64,000 bases of DNA from Pantoea rwandensis (GCF_002095475.1 NZ_MLFR01000008.1:62001-126000); one strand, 5' to 3'; counted from the stretch's first letter, positions 1 to 11,203 are shown. Program-made: numbers and translations. The notes: generated from the sequence alone by a model not told the origin.

Positions 1-716
1 GTGCAATGACTGCACAGCAGTGCGGTGCCGATCGCGTGGAGCTATGCAGTGCGCCACGCGAAGGCGGGTTGACGCCATCGGCTGGCGTGCTGGAAGCCGC
101 ACAACGTGAATTATCGATTCCCGTACACCCCATTGTTCGCCCGCGTGGTGGCGATTTTTGTTACACCGCGCAGGAATTTGAGGTGATGAAATCCGATGTT
201 GCGCTGATGCGTGAGTTGGGTTTTCCTGGTGTCGTCATCGGCATGCTTGATGAAGATGCCCACGTTGATATCGCACGTATGCGGCAAATTATGGCGTTAT
301 GCGATGGCATGGCAGTCACCTTCCATCGCGCTTTTGATTTGTGTCATAGCCCAAAAAAATCGCTGGAGGTGCTGGCTGATTTAGGTATCGCGCGCATCTT
401 GACTTCCGGACAGCAGCAAAGTGCCGAAGCAGGAATTGCATTATTGCGGGAACTAAATGAACTGAGTACGGGTCCTATCATTATGGCCGGGGCGGGCGTC
501 CGCTTAAGCAATTTGCAGAAGTTTATTGATAGTGGTCTGCAGGAAGTGCACAGCTCCGCCAGCCGTTTAGTCGCTTCGCCGATGCGCTACCGCAAAGCCG
601 GTGTATCTATGTGCTCCGAAGCGGAAACTGATGAATTCAGTCGAACTTGTGTTGATGGCGATGTGATTGAAGCCATGAAAAGCATGATGGAAATGACCGC
701 AGTCCGCGTCGCCTGA
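1..716 (+). CDS. cutC: Copper homeostasis protein CutC, 5' end cut off by the window
   Basis: CutC is a cytosolic TIM-barrel protein historically linked to copper tolerance; its biochemical activity is unsettled. The reading frame is open from base 3, so the true start lies before the window and only about 238 of roughly 248 residues are present. Family signatures are clear: ADRVELC near the N-terminus, [25 protein letters not shown] and IIMAGAGVR, followed by HSSAS. An intrinsic terminator follows about 60 bases after the stop. In E. coli the 3' end of cutC also encodes the sRNA MicL, so this end may have a second role. Confidence 0.95.
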   Translation, partial: AMTAQQCGADRVELCSAPREGGLTPSAGVLEAAQRELSIPVHPIVRPRGGDFCYTAQEFEVMKSDVALMRELGFPGVVIGMLDEDAHVDIARMRQIMALCDGMAVTFHRAFDLCHSPKKSLEVLADLGIARILTSGQQQSAEAGIALLRELNELSTGPIIMAGAGVRLSNLQKFIDSGLQEVHSSASRLVASPMRYRKAGVSMCSEAETDEFSRTCVDGDVIEAMKSMMEMTAVRVA

Positions 717-727
717 GTTCGCACCCG

Positions 728-808
728 TTTTGCCGCGCAGCACGCCATACCCAGGACGTGATGTTTGCAAGTACCAAACCCCAGTGAACCTTGCTGGGGT
801 TCTTTTTA
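728..808 (+). ncRNA. Candidate MicL-like small RNA at the cutC 3' end
   Basis: The stretch after the cutC stop ends in a strong intrinsic terminator (8-bp GC-rich stem at 777-801 followed by a T run), the usual 3' end of an Hfq-binding sRNA. In E. coli, the sigma-E-dependent sRNA MicL, which represses lpp, comes from exactly this position. I cannot align the sequence to MicL from memory, and the boundaries are approximate. A GAACTT element at 643-648 inside cutC resembles a sigma-E -35 box but lacks a convincing -10. The call rests mainly on position. Confidence 0.3.
777..808 (+). terminator. Intrinsic terminator after cutC
   Basis: Perfect 8-bp stem AACCCCAG/CTGGGGTT with a 9-base loop, followed by TCTTTTT. 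Confidence 0.85.
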
Positions 809-885
809 TCTGTCGATCAGCCGTTGATAGCGCGTTAGGCAAAAAGATGCTTTGATTAGTTTATCGCTGATACGGATAAATCCTC

Positions 886-1746
886 ATGAAATCCTTCTCT
901 TGTGCTGTTTTGGTACTGCTGTTGCCTTTATCGGGTAGTGCGCTAGCGGTGAGTACGACCTGTCCGCCGCTGAGTAAAAATATCACCAGCAGTAATAACT
1001 GGATCATGCTGGGCGGCGATGCCAAAGGCGCGGTGCGCCAAGTGGTGGCTGGCGAGTTCGGTAAGGATGTCGATTCACAAAAGCGCGTCCTCGGCCAGTT
1101 TGACCCCTGTGGCGACTTGATGGTGGCTGATATCACTTATGACAAAAATGAAGGCAACGTGCTGCTCACCATGGAACAGCATATTGCCCGTGTGCAGCAT
1201 GGCTGGGTGGCAGAGTACGCCTATTTGGTGAAAGTGGTTAAAGAGGGTAAAGAGCAGGTAGTGGATAATCGTCAGGGCACGATCAGCTGGCAAGCGGGGC
1301 AACATGGCAACATTGTCAGCGCCTCAGATAAATTTACCAGCATGGGTAAAGACGGTTTCACCGATACCACTTACCGTTATGACAAACATTTTCGTCTGGA
1401 AAAAAGTGTGGCTCGCGGCAATGACAACGCCAGCAACGGTGAAAACACCTGGCGCTGGAACCCACAAGGTCTGGTGACCTCTTCGTCCAGTTCGCGCGGG
1501 AAAGATAGTTACAGTTACGATAAGCAGTGGCGTGAGATGAGACTCGACGGCTTATCGACCACGCCAGTGAGTACCTTACACTCCGTAGACGAGTGTCAGC
1601 TCTGGGATGAAGTGGGTAACTGTACGCTGAGTTATCTGCATGAAACCGAGGTGTTTGCTAAGGGGACTATCGAACGTCACCTGAGTTCTGCTTACAAATA
1701 CCAGTATTGGGATCGCGCGCCAGCGACGGCAGAGGATGGCGACTGA
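886..1746 (+). CDS. Exported protein of unknown function, possibly YnfC-like
   Basis: The 286-residue product starts with a clear Sec signal peptide (MKSFSCAVLVLLLPLSGSALA), so it should be periplasmic or outer-membrane associated. There is no lipobox. The body is hydrophilic, with tyrosine- and aspartate-rich stretches such as YRYDKHFRLEKS and YSYDKQW, and a few cysteines (for example VDECQLWDEVGNC). The style and late cysteine pair recall the E. coli lipoprotein YnfC, but similarity is weak and the lipidation cysteine is missing. The gene stands alone and converges on gldA across a hairpin. Its ribosome binding site is weak. Function unknown. Confidence 0.75.
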   Translation: MKSFSCAVLVLLLPLSGSALAVSTTCPPLSKNITSSNNWIMLGGDAKGAVRQVVAGEFGKDVDSQKRVLGQFDPCGDLMVADITYDKNEGNVLLTMEQHIARVQHGWVAEYAYLVKVVKEGKEQVVDNRQGTISWQAGQHGNIVSASDKFTSMGKDGFTDTTYRYDKHFRLEKSVARGNDNASNGENTWRWNPQGLVTSSSSSRGKDSYSYDKQWREMRLDGLSTTPVSTLHSVDECQLWDEVGNCTLSYLHETEVFAKGTIERHLSSAYKYQYWDRAPATAEDGD

Positions 1747-1761
1747 ATATGACGTGATCGG

Positions 1762-1787
1762 TTTGGGCGTGCCTAGGCACGCCCTTG
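1762..1787. terminator. Hairpin between convergent orphan gene and gldA
   Basis: Perfect 9-bp inverted repeat GGGCGTGCC/GGCACGCCC (1765-1784) with a TA centre lies between two converging genes. It probably acts in both directions, although T runs are poor. Confidence 0.55.
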
Positions 1788-1797
1788 GATCACATCT

Positions 1798-2895
1798 TCA
1801 TTTCACGGTTTTGCTGAATGCATCGACAGCCACTATCGCATTGGCAATATCTTCCGGTGACAGGTTTGGGTTGAGATTTTTCAGGGTATCGCCCTCGCTA
1901 TTCGCTAACGCCCCTACGCGCACCAGATTCTCCCAGGTTTCATTCTCCAGGTGCAGCTCTTTCAACGTGGTAGGCATATTGATCGAGCGATAGAAGCGAA
2001 TGTAGCGCGCAATTTCCTCATCTGCGCGCTGTTCCAGCACCATTTGCGTTAACGTACCGTATGCCACTTTTTCACCGTGCGTCAGGTGATGGATATCACC
2101 ATCTATGGCGGTAAAACCGTTATGAATCGCATGCGCACCCGCCAGACCGGCATTCTCAAAGCCCAGCCCGGAGAGCAGGGTATTGGCTTCCACCACCGCT
2201 TCCACCGCAGGCGTCACACGTTTTTCACTCACGGCGGTATAGGCACTGAATCCCCAGGTCAACAGCGTCTCTTCACAGGCGCGCGCAATCGCGGTACCGG
2301 CAATGGTTGGATCGCCATTGACCATGGATTTGGCATGAGAACGAAGCACCGCTTGGGCTTCGACCCAGGTTGCCAAGCCATCAGCGATGCCCGATGCAAA
2401 CAGGCGGGCCGGTGCACTGGCACAGACGGCGGTATCCACTAGCACCAGATCGGGGTTTTTACTGTAGAAACGATAGCTTTCAAACACACCGCTGTCGGAG
2501 TAAATAACTGACAATGCGCTGCAGGGGGCATCAGTTGACGCAACGGTGGGTACAATCGCCACGGGCTGTTTAAGCTCATCGGCCACGGCTTTTACGGTAT
2601 CCAGCGTTTTTCCACCGCCGAGACCGACCACCACGTTGCTGCCTTGAGATTTAGCCAGTTGCGTCAAGCGATTGATCTCATTACTGGAGGCTTCACCCTT
2701 AAACGGCTGCCGAATAAACTCCACTCCGGCGGCTTGTAAGGTTTTCTGCGTACGCTCGCCGATCAACTGCCAGACAATGTCATCTGCCACCAGAAACGCA
2801 TGTTGCCCCAGTTCGGCAACGTAGGTTCCTAGTTCATCTAACACACCTGCACCTTGCACATATTTACGCGGAGAAGAAAAAATGAACTTACTCAT
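1798..2895 (-). CDS. gldA: Glycerol dehydrogenase
   Basis: NAD-dependent, zinc-requiring oxidation of glycerol to dihydroxyacetone, in the cytosol. The 365-residue protein matches the usual length of 367. The Rossmann-type glycine motif is GLGGGKTLDT (residues about 93-102), and PTVASTDAPCS follows. Metal ligands are expected at Asp in FASGIADGLATW and the histidines of GAHAIHNGF and HHLTHGEK. The start has an AGGAG eight bases upstream. In E. coli gldA lies elsewhere; here it occupies the space where torYZ sits between cutC and cmoB. Confidence 0.95.
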   Translation of the reverse strand: MSKFIFSSPRKYVQGAGVLDELGTYVAELGQHAFLVADDIVWQLIGERTQKTLQAAGVEFIRQPFKGEASSNEINRLTQLAKSQGSNVVVGLGGGKTLDTVKAVADELKQPVAIVPTVASTDAPCSALSVIYSDSGVFESYRFYSKNPDLVLVDTAVCASAPARLFASGIADGLATWVEAQAVLRSHAKSMVNGDPTIAGTAIARACEETLLTWGFSAYTAVSEKRVTPAVEAVVEANTLLSGLGFENAGLAGAHAIHNGFTAIDGDIHHLTHGEKVAYGTLTQMVLEQRADEEIARYIRFYRSINMPTTLKELHLENETWENLVRVGALANSEGDTLKNLNPNLSPEDIANAIVAVDAFSKTVK

Positions 2896-3070
2896 AGCGA
2901 CAACTCCTTGATGTGAGAAAAGCGGTTGCAGCTAAATTGGCATAGAACCATGACGGAGATTTAACCATTGCTGGCAAGTTGAGAATTATTATCAATTACT
3001 GACGGAAGGTAATTATCGTCATCATGTTGCGACACGGTTAAGATAAGCGCGAATTCACAGGGAGCTGGCC

Positions 3071-3691
3071 ATGACACTGATATTTTCTTTTCTTTTTGCG
3101 ATTACCATTCTGACGCTCACCCCCGGTTTTGATACCGCGTTAGTGTTGCGTTCCGCGGCGGCCCAAGGTTGGAAACGGGCTTCCGCCACTGCTTTGGGTG
3201 TGACGCTGGGGTGTTTGGTCTGGGGTGTCGCGGTGGGCTTAGGCTTGGGTGCGCTGCTGTTGGCGTCAGAAATGGCCTATAACCTACTGAAGTGGATTGG
3301 TGCGGCTTATTTACTCTATCTCGGTGTGAAGCTGCTGCTTAATCCCCGCACTCAAGCGGAAGAGGGGCACAGTGCACAAAGCAAAGAGCAGAGTTATTTT
3401 GCCTGTTTCTCTCGCGGGTTGTTTGGCAATCTGCTGAACCCTAAAGTGGGTGTCTTTTATGTCACCTTCCTGCCGCAATTTATTCCTGCGGGTGCTTCTG
3501 TGCCGCTGTGGTGTACGTTGATGGCGTTAACCCATATGGCCATTGGTCTGGTATGGAATGCCGTGCTGATTGGTGGCAGCCAGTATTTTGCTGCGCATTT
3601 GCGTCGTCCAGCGGTATTGAAAGTGATGGATCGTCTGACGGGGTGCGTGTTTATCGGTTTCGCCGCGAAGCTGGCGCTGTCGCGGCGTTAA
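3071..3691 (+). CDS. LysE/RhtB-family amino-acid exporter
   Basis: A 206-residue inner-membrane protein with the family hallmark near the N-terminus (TLTPGFDTALVLRSAAAQGW) and about six hydrophobic segments, including ILTL, the glycine-rich LGCLVWGVAVGLGLGALLL and the LKWIGAAYLLYLGVKLLL signature. The LLNPKVGVFYVTFLPQFIP motif is also typical. Such proteins export amino acids (homoserine, threonine, lysine, arginine); the substrate cannot be read from sequence. GGGAG lies six bases before the ATG. It converges on cmoB, with three bases between stops. Confidence 0.9.
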   Translation: MTLIFSFLFAITILTLTPGFDTALVLRSAAAQGWKRASATALGVTLGCLVWGVAVGLGLGALLLASEMAYNLLKWIGAAYLLYLGVKLLLNPRTQAEEGHSAQSKEQSYFACFSRGLFGNLLNPKVGVFYVTFLPQFIPAGASVPLWCTLMALTHMAIGLVWNAVLIGGSQYFAAHLRRPAVLKVMDRLTGCVFIGFAAKLALSRR

Positions 3692-3694
3692 TCA

Positions 3695-5421
<1,727 letters not shown>

Positions 5422-5463
5422 CTATTCTGGCAGAAACTGCCTCAAGCTGCACCCGCTTTGCGT

Positions 5464-6285
5464 TTAGAACAAGCTCGTTTGTTGCGGCCAGTTGGGCAGA
5501 TTGCGCAGCGTCGGCTCGAGCTGCTGCAGCTGTGGCCATAGCGCTTGCAACAGCGGAAACACCTCGCCCATATCGGGCGTGTGGATAAACAGCATCGGAT
5601 CGCTCTCGTTCTGCCACTCCGCCAGCTTTTTTTGCCAGGGCGTAAACAGTGGCACGCTCTCTTCCACGCTATCGCTACCGATAAAACGCACCATCGGCTG
5701 CGATCCACTGCGCACCGCGTGGGGCGGCACGCGCGGTTTCTTCGCGCGTGCATCCACGGCGGCGGCGGTCTGCGAGGTTGAGGCGTGCACCGGACGGCTA
5801 TCAAGGATCACGCGGTTAACGCCGCGCTCCAGCAGGCCGCGATTGAGGGTGCGTTCTGCCTCGCCTTTGGCAAAAAACTGCTCGTGGCGCACTTCCACGC
5901 CGTAGCTAAAACCGCGTGGCAGGTTATCAAGGAACGCCCACAGGTCTTTGAGTTGTGCCGGTGAAAAAGTGGCGGGCAGTTGCAACCAATACTGCCCCAT
6001 ACGCTGGCTCAGTGGATCGAGTAAGCGGAAGAATTCGTTGAGAAGCTCATCGCAGTGACGCAACGCGGCGGTATGGCTGATGCTCTTCGGGAATTTAAAG
6101 CAGAAGCGAAAATCATCGTGTGTCATATCGCGCCAGCGCATCACCACTTCGGGTGAGGGCAAGGCGTACAGCGTGGTATTGCCTTCAACACAGTCAAACA
6201 GCTGGGCGTAATCTGCTAATGTCTCCAGACCGAACATTTTCCAGCGCGCATGCTGCCATTGCGGTAACCCAATACGAAGTGTCAA
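5464..6285 (-). CDS. yecE: DUF72 family protein YecE, TTG start
   Basis: A TIM-barrel-like DUF72 protein of unknown function. Conserved features are IGLPQW at the start, CVEGNTTLYALPSPEV, RFCFKFPKSISH, YWLQLPATF, YGVEVRHEQFF and RVILDSRPVHA, ending with QQTSLF as in E. coli. I chose the TTG at 6285 because an AGGAG lies seven bases upstream and the resulting 273 residues match the 272-residue E. coli protein. The ATG at 6345 would add 20 unconserved residues. E. coli yecD and yecN, usual neighbours, are not here. Confidence 0.93.
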   Translation of the reverse strand: MTLRIGLPQWQHARWKMFGLETLADYAQLFDCVEGNTTLYALPSPEVVMRWRDMTHDDFRFCFKFPKSISHTAALRHCDELLNEFFRLLDPLSQRMGQYWLQLPATFSPAQLKDLWAFLDNLPRGFSYGVEVRHEQFFAKGEAERTLNRGLLERGVNRVILDSRPVHASTSQTAAAVDARAKKPRVPPHAVRSGSQPMVRFIGSDSVEESVPLFTPWQKKLAEWQNESDPMLFIHTPDMGEVFPLLQALWPQLQQLEPTLRNLPNWPQQTSLF

Positions 6286-6519
6286 ACCTGAGCTCCTAAA
6301 TGCTTTGCGGACGGGAAAGTGTGGCGTAATGTACCCTGTTTCCACATCGGCAGGAAAAACAGCGGCGATAATCGCCGATCATTTATTCGCTTTGATCTGG
6401 CTCTACTTATCCTGCCTGGGTTTTTCCATTATAATAGCCGCCTTTTTTGCGACAGCATCACAGAAGGTTACGCGGCCTGATGTTGTCTTGCAGCAGCGGC
6501 GAAGTTAAAAGGATACGTT

Positions 6520-8301
6520 ATGCGTACAGAATATTGCGGACAGCTCAATCTGTCCCACGTGGGTCAGCAAGTCACTCTCTGCGGCTGGGTTAATCGCCGT
6601 CGCGATCTGGGTAGCCTGATTTTTATCGATATGCGCGACCGTGAAGGTATCGCTCAGGTATTCTTCGACGCCGATCGTCAGGAAGCATTCCAGCTGGCAT
6701 CTGAGCTGCGTAACGAATTCTGTATCCAGATCACCGGCACCGTGCGTGCACGTGAAGAGAAAAATCGCAACAGCGACATGGCGACCGGTGATATCGAAGT
6801 GTTCGCCCACGAGCTGAACATCATCAACCGTGCTGAACCGCTGCCGCTGGACTCTAACCAAGTCAACAGTGAAGAAGCGCGTTTGACCTATCGCTATCTG
6901 GACCTGCGTCGTCCGGAAATGGCTCAGCGCTTGAAGACGCGTGCGAAAATCACCAGCTTCGTGCGCCGCTTTATGGATAACGAGGGCTTCCTCGATATCG
7001 AAACCCCGATGCTGACCAAAGCTACGCCAGAAGGTGCGCGTGACTACCTGGTGCCAAGCCGCGTTCATAAAGGCAAGTTTTATGCGCTGCCTCAGTCCCC
7101 ACAGCTGTTCAAACAGCTGCTGATGATGTCAGGTTTTGACCGCTACTATCAGATCGTGAAGTGCTTCCGTGATGAAGATTTGCGTGCAGACCGTCAGCCA
7201 GAGTTTACCCAGATCGACGTTGAAACCTCTTTCATGACTGCCGAGCAGGTGCGTGAAAAGATGGAGCGTCTGATTCGTGAACTGTGGGTCGATGTGAAGG
7301 GTGTAGAGCTGGGTGATTTCCCACAGATGACCTTCGCTGAAGCCATGAACCGTTATGGTTCTGACAAGCCCGATCTGCGTAACCCAATGGAGTTGGTGGA
7401 CGTGGCTGACCTGCTGCAAAGCGTAGAATTCCAGGTGTTCGCCGGCCCGGCTAACGATCCGAAAGGCCGCGTTGCGGCACTGCGTGTGCCAGGCGGTGCT
7501 GCACTGACGCGTAAGCAGATTGATGAGTACACCAAGTTTGTAGAGATCTATGGTGCCAAAGGTCTGGCGTGGATGAAGATCAACGAACGTGCGAAAGGCT
7601 TCGAGGGTGTACAGAGCCCGGTAGCGAAGTTCCTGACGCCTGAAATCGTTGAAGCGATTCTGAACCGTACCTCTGCACAAGATGGCGACCTGATCTTCTT
7701 CGGTGCTGATCGTGCCAAAGTGGTATCGGATGCACTGGGCGCACTGCGTCTGAAAGTGGGCCGCGATCTGCAAATTACCAATGACAAAGCATGGGCACCG
7801 CTGTGGGTCGTCGACTTCCCAATGTTCGAAGCGGATGAAGAGGGTGATCTGGCAGCGATGCACCATCCTTTCACCGCACCAAAAGAGCTGACGGCAGAAC
7901 AGCTTGCTGTCGATCCGACTCAGGCCGTGGCGAATGCTTACGATATGGTGATCAACGGCTACGAAGTGGGTGGCGGTTCCGTACGTATCCACAACGGTAA
8001 AATGCAGCAGACCGTGTTCAGCATTTTGGGAATTACCGAAGAAGAGCAGCGCGAGAAGTTTGGCTTCCTGCTGGATGCGCTGAAGTACGGTACCCCACCG
8101 CACGCGGGCCTGGCATTTGGTCTGGACCGTCTGACCATGTTGCTGACTGGCACCGACAACATCCGTGATGTTATCGCGTTCCCGAAAACTACCGCAGCAG
8201 CGTGCCTGATGACCGAAGCACCGAGTGAAGCCAACCCGGCGGCGCTACTGGACTTAGGTATTCTGGTGGCACCGAAGAAAGAAAAGTCAGAGAACAAGTA
8301 A
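6520..8301 (+). CDS. aspS: Aspartyl-tRNA synthetase
   Basis: Class II synthetase that charges tRNA-Asp. The 593-residue protein has an N-terminal OB-fold anticodon-binding domain ([23 protein letters not shown]), then motif 2 ([18 protein letters not shown]), a bacterial GAD insertion domain and motif 3 near the C-terminus ([13 protein letters not shown]). Length and order fit the bacterial long form. The stop shares a base with the ATG of nudB, so the two are likely co-translated. A TATAAT hexamer at 6430-6435 is a plausible -10 upstream. Confidence 0.98.
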   Translation: MRTEYCGQLNLSHVGQQVTLCGWVNRRRDLGSLIFIDMRDREGIAQVFFDADRQEAFQLASELRNEFCIQITGTVRAREEKNRNSDMATGDIEVFAHELNIINRAEPLPLDSNQVNSEEARLTYRYLDLRRPEMAQRLKTRAKITSFVRRFMDNEGFLDIETPMLTKATPEGARDYLVPSRVHKGKFYALPQSPQLFKQLLMMSGFDRYYQIVKCFRDEDLRADRQPEFTQIDVETSFMTAEQVREKMERLIRELWVDVKGVELGDFPQMTFAEAMNRYGSDKPDLRNPMELVDVADLLQSVEFQVFAGPANDPKGRVAALRVPGGAALTRKQIDEYTKFVEIYGAKGLAWMKINERAKGFEGVQSPVAKFLTPEIVEAILNRTSAQDGDLIFFGADRAKVVSDALGALRLKVGRDLQITNDKAWAPLWVVDFPMFEADEEGDLAAMHHPFTAPKELTAEQLAVDPTQAVANAYDMVINGYEVGGGSVRIHNGKMQQTVFSILGITEEEQREKFGFLLDALKYGTPPHAGLAFGLDRLTMLLTGTDNIRDVIAFPKTTAAACLMTEAPSEANPAALLDLGILVAPKKEKSENK

Positions 8302-8732
8302 TGGGCTATAAACATCCGGTTTCAGTGCTGGTGGTGATATTTGCGCGAGATACTGGCCGGGTGTTAATGCTGCAGCGACGGGATGATGAAAGCTTCTGGC
8401 AATCCGTGACCGGCAGCCTCGAAGCGGGTGAGAGCCCGCGTCAGGCAGCACAGCGCGAAGTGTCCGAAGAGCTGGGTATCGACGTTGCGGGTGAACAGCT
8501 GGTGCTGGATGATTGCCACAAACGCATTGAGTTTGAAATCTTCCCGCACTTTCGCCATCGCTATGCGCCAGGCACTACGCACAACCGCGAACACTGGTTC
8601 CGATTGGCGCTACCGCAAGAACGCGATCCGCTGCTCACCGAGCACCTCGCCGCGCGCTGGCTGGAGCCCGCCGCTGCCGCAGCCCTGACCAAGTCCTGGA
8701 GTAATCGCCAGGCAATCGAAGAATTTACCTGA
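8301..8732 (+). CDS. nudB: Dihydroneopterin triphosphate pyrophosphohydrolase
   Basis: A Nudix hydrolase of 143 residues that removes pyrophosphate from dihydroneopterin triphosphate, an early folate step. The Nudix box reads G-SLEAGESPRQAAQREVSEELGI (about residues 36-58), with the expected REVSEELG core. It overlaps the aspS stop by one base (TAATG), as in E. coli, and is followed by a hairpin at 8740-8765. Confidence 0.95.
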   Translation: MGYKHPVSVLVVIFARDTGRVLMLQRRDDESFWQSVTGSLEAGESPRQAAQREVSEELGIDVAGEQLVLDDCHKRIEFEIFPHFRHRYAPGTTHNREHWFRLALPQERDPLLTEHLAARWLEPAAAAALTKSWSNRQAIEEFT

Positions 8733-8739
8733 ATGGCCT

Positions 8740-8765
8740 GCCGCCGCGCGTTTTTCCGGCGGCAA
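8740..8765 (+). terminator. Probable terminator after nudB
   Basis: Inverted repeat TGCCGCCG/CGGCGGCA eight bases after the nudB stop. The T run is in the loop rather than after the stem, so termination strength is uncertain. Confidence 0.5.
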
Positions 8766-8855
8766 TTAAGGTAGATTCCACGAATTCGACGAAGCGTATT
8801 CCCTTTTCTCTTCGTACTTAAATCCGGTGCCAGACATTCATCTCGCACCGCTAAA

Positions 8856-8931
8856 ATTGAACAGACGGGCGTAATCGGCAAAAATTGCCAGTTCTACCCC
8901 GCCCAATATTGAACAGTCAGGCGTTATCGGC
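8856..8931. repeat. Two tandem-like 24-bp direct repeats
   Basis: Copies at 8856-8879 and 8908-8931 both read ATTGAACAG-N-C-N-GGCGT-N-ATCGGC, matching at 21 of 24 positions, with a 52-bp period. They lie in the 333-bp gap between nudB and yebC, which has no credible gene. The role is unknown; they could be operator or degenerate mobile repeat copies. Confidence 0.6.
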
Positions 8932-8936
8932 GCAGC

Positions 8937-9043
8937 AAGGTTGTTCACCGTCAGCGCGCAGCAACCGGAGCGTACTCTTGTACGTGAGGATTGCGAGCAC
9001 TGCCGGGGGACAAGATTGCAAGTGAGATAGCCTGCACCCTGTT
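8937..9043 (+). repeat. ERIC-like intergenic repeat before yebC
   Basis: The core hairpin CGTAC-TCTT-GTACG (8971-8984) is followed by TGAGGATTGCGAGCAC. This layout parallels ERIC elements, where CTTAC-ATAA-GTAAG is followed by TGA and a GAGCGA-like stretch, although the bases differ. GGTTG at 8939 and CAACC at 8962 can pair as a flanking stem. The element would be transcribed as part of the yebC leader. ERIC relationship is inference. Confidence 0.45.
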
Positions 9044-9065
9044 AAAGATCGGAGAAACAGTAAAG

Positions 9066-9809
9066 ATGGCTGGACACAGTAAGTGGGCGAATACCAAGCA
9101 CCGCAAGGCGGCGCAGGACGCTAAGCGCGGTAAAATCTTCACCAAAATCATTCGTGAACTGGTGACCGCAGCGAAACTGGGTGGCGGCGATGCGGCCTCT
9201 AACCCGCGTCTGCGCGCAGCAATGGACAAAGCCCTGTCCAACAACATGACTCGCGACACCATGAACCGTGCAATTGCACGCGGCGTGGGCGGCGAAGATG
9301 ATTCCAACATGGAAACCATCATCTATGAAGGCTACGGTCCTGGCGGCTCAGCAGTGATGATTGAGTGCCTGAGTGATAACCGTAACCGTACCGTGGGCGA
9401 AGTGCGTCATGCCTTCACCAAAACCGGTGGCAACCTCGGTACAGATGGTTCGGTTTCATACTTGTTTAGCAAGAAAGGGGTTATCTCTTTCGCGCCGGGC
9501 CAGGACGAAGATGCCGTGATGGAAGCTGCGCTGGAAGCAGGTGCGGAAGACGTGATGAGCTACGATGACGGTGCAATTGATGTCTTCACCACGTGGGAAG
9601 AACTCGGTGCCGTGCGCGATGCGCTGGAAGCCGGTGGTCTGAAAGCTGACACCGCTGAAGTCTCAATGATTCCATCAACCAAAGCGGAAATGGATGCGGA
9701 AACGGCACCGAAACTGCTGCGCTTGATCGATATGCTGGAAGATTGTGACGATGTGCAGGAAGTTTACCATAACGGTGAAATTTCTGATGAGGTAGCGGAA
9801 ACGCTGTAA
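9066..9809 (+). CDS. yebC: YebC/PmpR family translation or transcription factor
   Basis: A 247-residue cytosolic protein of the TACO1/YebC family, described both as a DNA-binding regulator and as a factor relieving ribosome stalling. It begins [20 protein letters not shown], the invariant family start, and contains [27 protein letters not shown] and NRTVGEVRH. An in-frame ATG at 8991 is rejected because conservation begins at 9066. ruvC follows after 37 bases, as in most gammaproteobacteria. Confidence 0.97.
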   Translation: MAGHSKWANTKHRKAAQDAKRGKIFTKIIRELVTAAKLGGGDAASNPRLRAAMDKALSNNMTRDTMNRAIARGVGGEDDSNMETIIYEGYGPGGSAVMIECLSDNRNRTVGEVRHAFTKTGGNLGTDGSVSYLFSKKGVISFAPGQDEDAVMEAALEAGAEDVMSYDDGAIDVFTTWEELGAVRDALEAGGLKADTAEVSMIPSTKAEMDAETAPKLLRLIDMLEDCDDVQEVYHNGEISDEVAETL

Positions 9810-9846
9810 TGGCGTTTTCTTCCCTGCCATACACCGGAGGTGCGCG

Positions 9847-10374
9847 ATGGCGATAATTCTTGGCATCGACCCAGGTTCGCGCGTTACCGGTTACGGTGTG
9901 ATTCGTCAGGTTGGCCGCCAGCTCAGCTATCTGGGCAGCGGCTGTATCCGCACCAACGTCACCGATCTGCCTTCTCGCCTCAAATTGATTTACGCCGGAG
10001 TGACTGAAATCATCACTCAATTCTCGCCAGACTATTTTGCTATCGAGCAGGTGTTTATGGCGAAGAATGCGGACTCAGCGCTTAAGCTGGGCCAGGCGCG
10101 TGGCGCAGCGATTGTGGCGGCGGTGAATCTCGATTTGCCGGTGTTCGAATATGCCGCGCGTCAGGTCAAACAAACGGTGACGGGTACCGGAGGCGCGGAG
10201 AAGAGCCAGGTGCAGCATATGGTACGTACCTTGCTGAAACTCCCCGCTAACCCGCAAGCGGATGCCGCCGATGCCTTAGCCATCGCCATTACCCATTGCC
10301 ATCTCAGCCAGAATACGACGCGCTTAGGCGATACCAAACTGGTGATGACGCGTGGGCGGTTACGGTCAGGCTAG
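9847..10374 (+). CDS. ruvC: Holliday junction endonuclease RuvC
   Basis: RuvC resolves Holliday junctions by symmetric cleavage. The 175-residue protein keeps the acidic active site: Asp7 in [14 protein letters not shown], Glu in [11 protein letters not shown] (about 66) and the pair in [12 protein letters not shown] (about 138-141). An RBS (GGAGG) lies just upstream. It is separated from ruvAB by a LexA-box/terminator; E. coli yebB, which sits there, is absent. Confidence 0.98.
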   Translation: MAIILGIDPGSRVTGYGVIRQVGRQLSYLGSGCIRTNVTDLPSRLKLIYAGVTEIITQFSPDYFAIEQVFMAKNADSALKLGQARGAAIVAAVNLDLPVFEYAARQVKQTVTGTGGAEKSQVQHMVRTLLKLPANPQADAADALAIAITHCHLSQNTTRLGDTKLVMTRGRLRSG

Positions 10375-10393
10375 CAAAATCCCAAACATTGAA

Positions 10394-10419
10394 GGCTGGA
10401 TATTGATCCAGCCTTTTTT
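10394..10419 (+). terminator. Probable ruvC terminator overlapping the LexA box
   Basis: The palindrome GGCTGGAT/ATCCAGCC followed by TTTTTTA forms a terminator-like hairpin that contains the whole LexA site. Confidence 0.6.
10396..10411 (+). promoter_or_regulatory. LexA (SOS) box of ruvAB, within the ruvC terminator stem
   Basis: CTGGATATTGATCCAG has the obligatory CTG-N10-CAG and closely resembles the E. coli ruvA SOS box. It precedes ruvA by about 170 bases and lies 22 bases after ruvC. Confidence 0.85.
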
Positions 10420-10580
10420 ATGTTATAAATACCCGTCATATTTCCACTGACTGAGACATGGGTTGCCCTTTTTCACCCGAATCTGTTACGCAGGTTAGCG
10501 CATCGGCGTTCTGTCGATTGTCGCCTTTTTTCAGTGGGAATATTTAGCGTATTGATAGACTTATATAAGGAACTGCTCAG

Positions 10581-11195
10581 GTGATTGGTCGTCTAAGAGG
10601 CAATATTCTGGAAAAACAGCCGCCGCTGGTGTTAATTGAGGCGCACGGTGTCGGTTATGAAGTACATATGCCAATGACCTGCTTTTACGAGCTACCAGAA
10701 ATCAATCAGGAAGCGATCATCTTCACCCAGTTTGTGGTGCGTGAAGATGCGCAATTGCTGTTTGGTTTTAACAACAAACAAGAGCGAGCATTGTTCCGTG
10801 AGCTGGTGAAAGTGAATGGTGTTGGACCCAAGCTGGCATTGGCTATTCTTTCCGGCATGTCCGCACAGCAGTTTGTTACCGCCGTTGAGCGCGAAGAGAT
10901 TGCGTCACTGATCAAACTGCCAGGCGTAGGCAAAAAAACCGCTGAGCGTCTGGTCGTTGAGATGAAAGATCGCTTCAAAGGTATGCACGGTGATCTGTTT
11001 GGCGGGGATTCTACCTTCACACTCACCACACCATCAGAAGCGCCTGAAAGCAACGATGCAGAGGCGGAAGCCGTTGCAGCACTGGTGGCGTTGGGATATA
11101 AACCGCAGGAAGCCAGCCGCATGGTCAGCAAAGTCGGCAAACCCGATGCGGACTGCGAAACCCTGATTCGTGAAGCCCTTCGCGCGGCTATTTGA
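10581..11195 (+). CDS. ruvA: Holliday junction branch migration protein RuvA, GTG start
   Basis: RuvA tetramers bind the four-way junction and load RuvB. The 204-residue protein has the N-terminal OB domain ([18 protein letters not shown]), two helix-hairpin-helix motifs ([13 protein letters not shown] and [15 protein letters not shown]) and the C-terminal RuvB-contact domain ([16 protein letters not shown]). The start is GTG at 10581, as the family alignment requires. ruvB starts eight bases after the stop. Confidence 0.98.
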   Translation: MIGRLRGNILEKQPPLVLIEAHGVGYEVHMPMTCFYELPEINQEAIIFTQFVVREDAQLLFGFNNKQERALFRELVKVNGVGPKLALAILSGMSAQQFVTAVEREEIASLIKLPGVGKKTAERLVVEMKDRFKGMHGDLFGGDSTFTLTTPSEAPESNDAEAEAVAALVALGYKPQEASRMVSKVGKPDADCETLIREALRAAI

Positions 11196-11203
11196 GGTAA
11201 TGC

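Noticed and set aside
7129..8103. Long open frame antisense to aspS (324 codons)
   Set aside because: Shadow of a highly biased conserved gene; aspS is certain here and the antisense frame has no domain or RBS.
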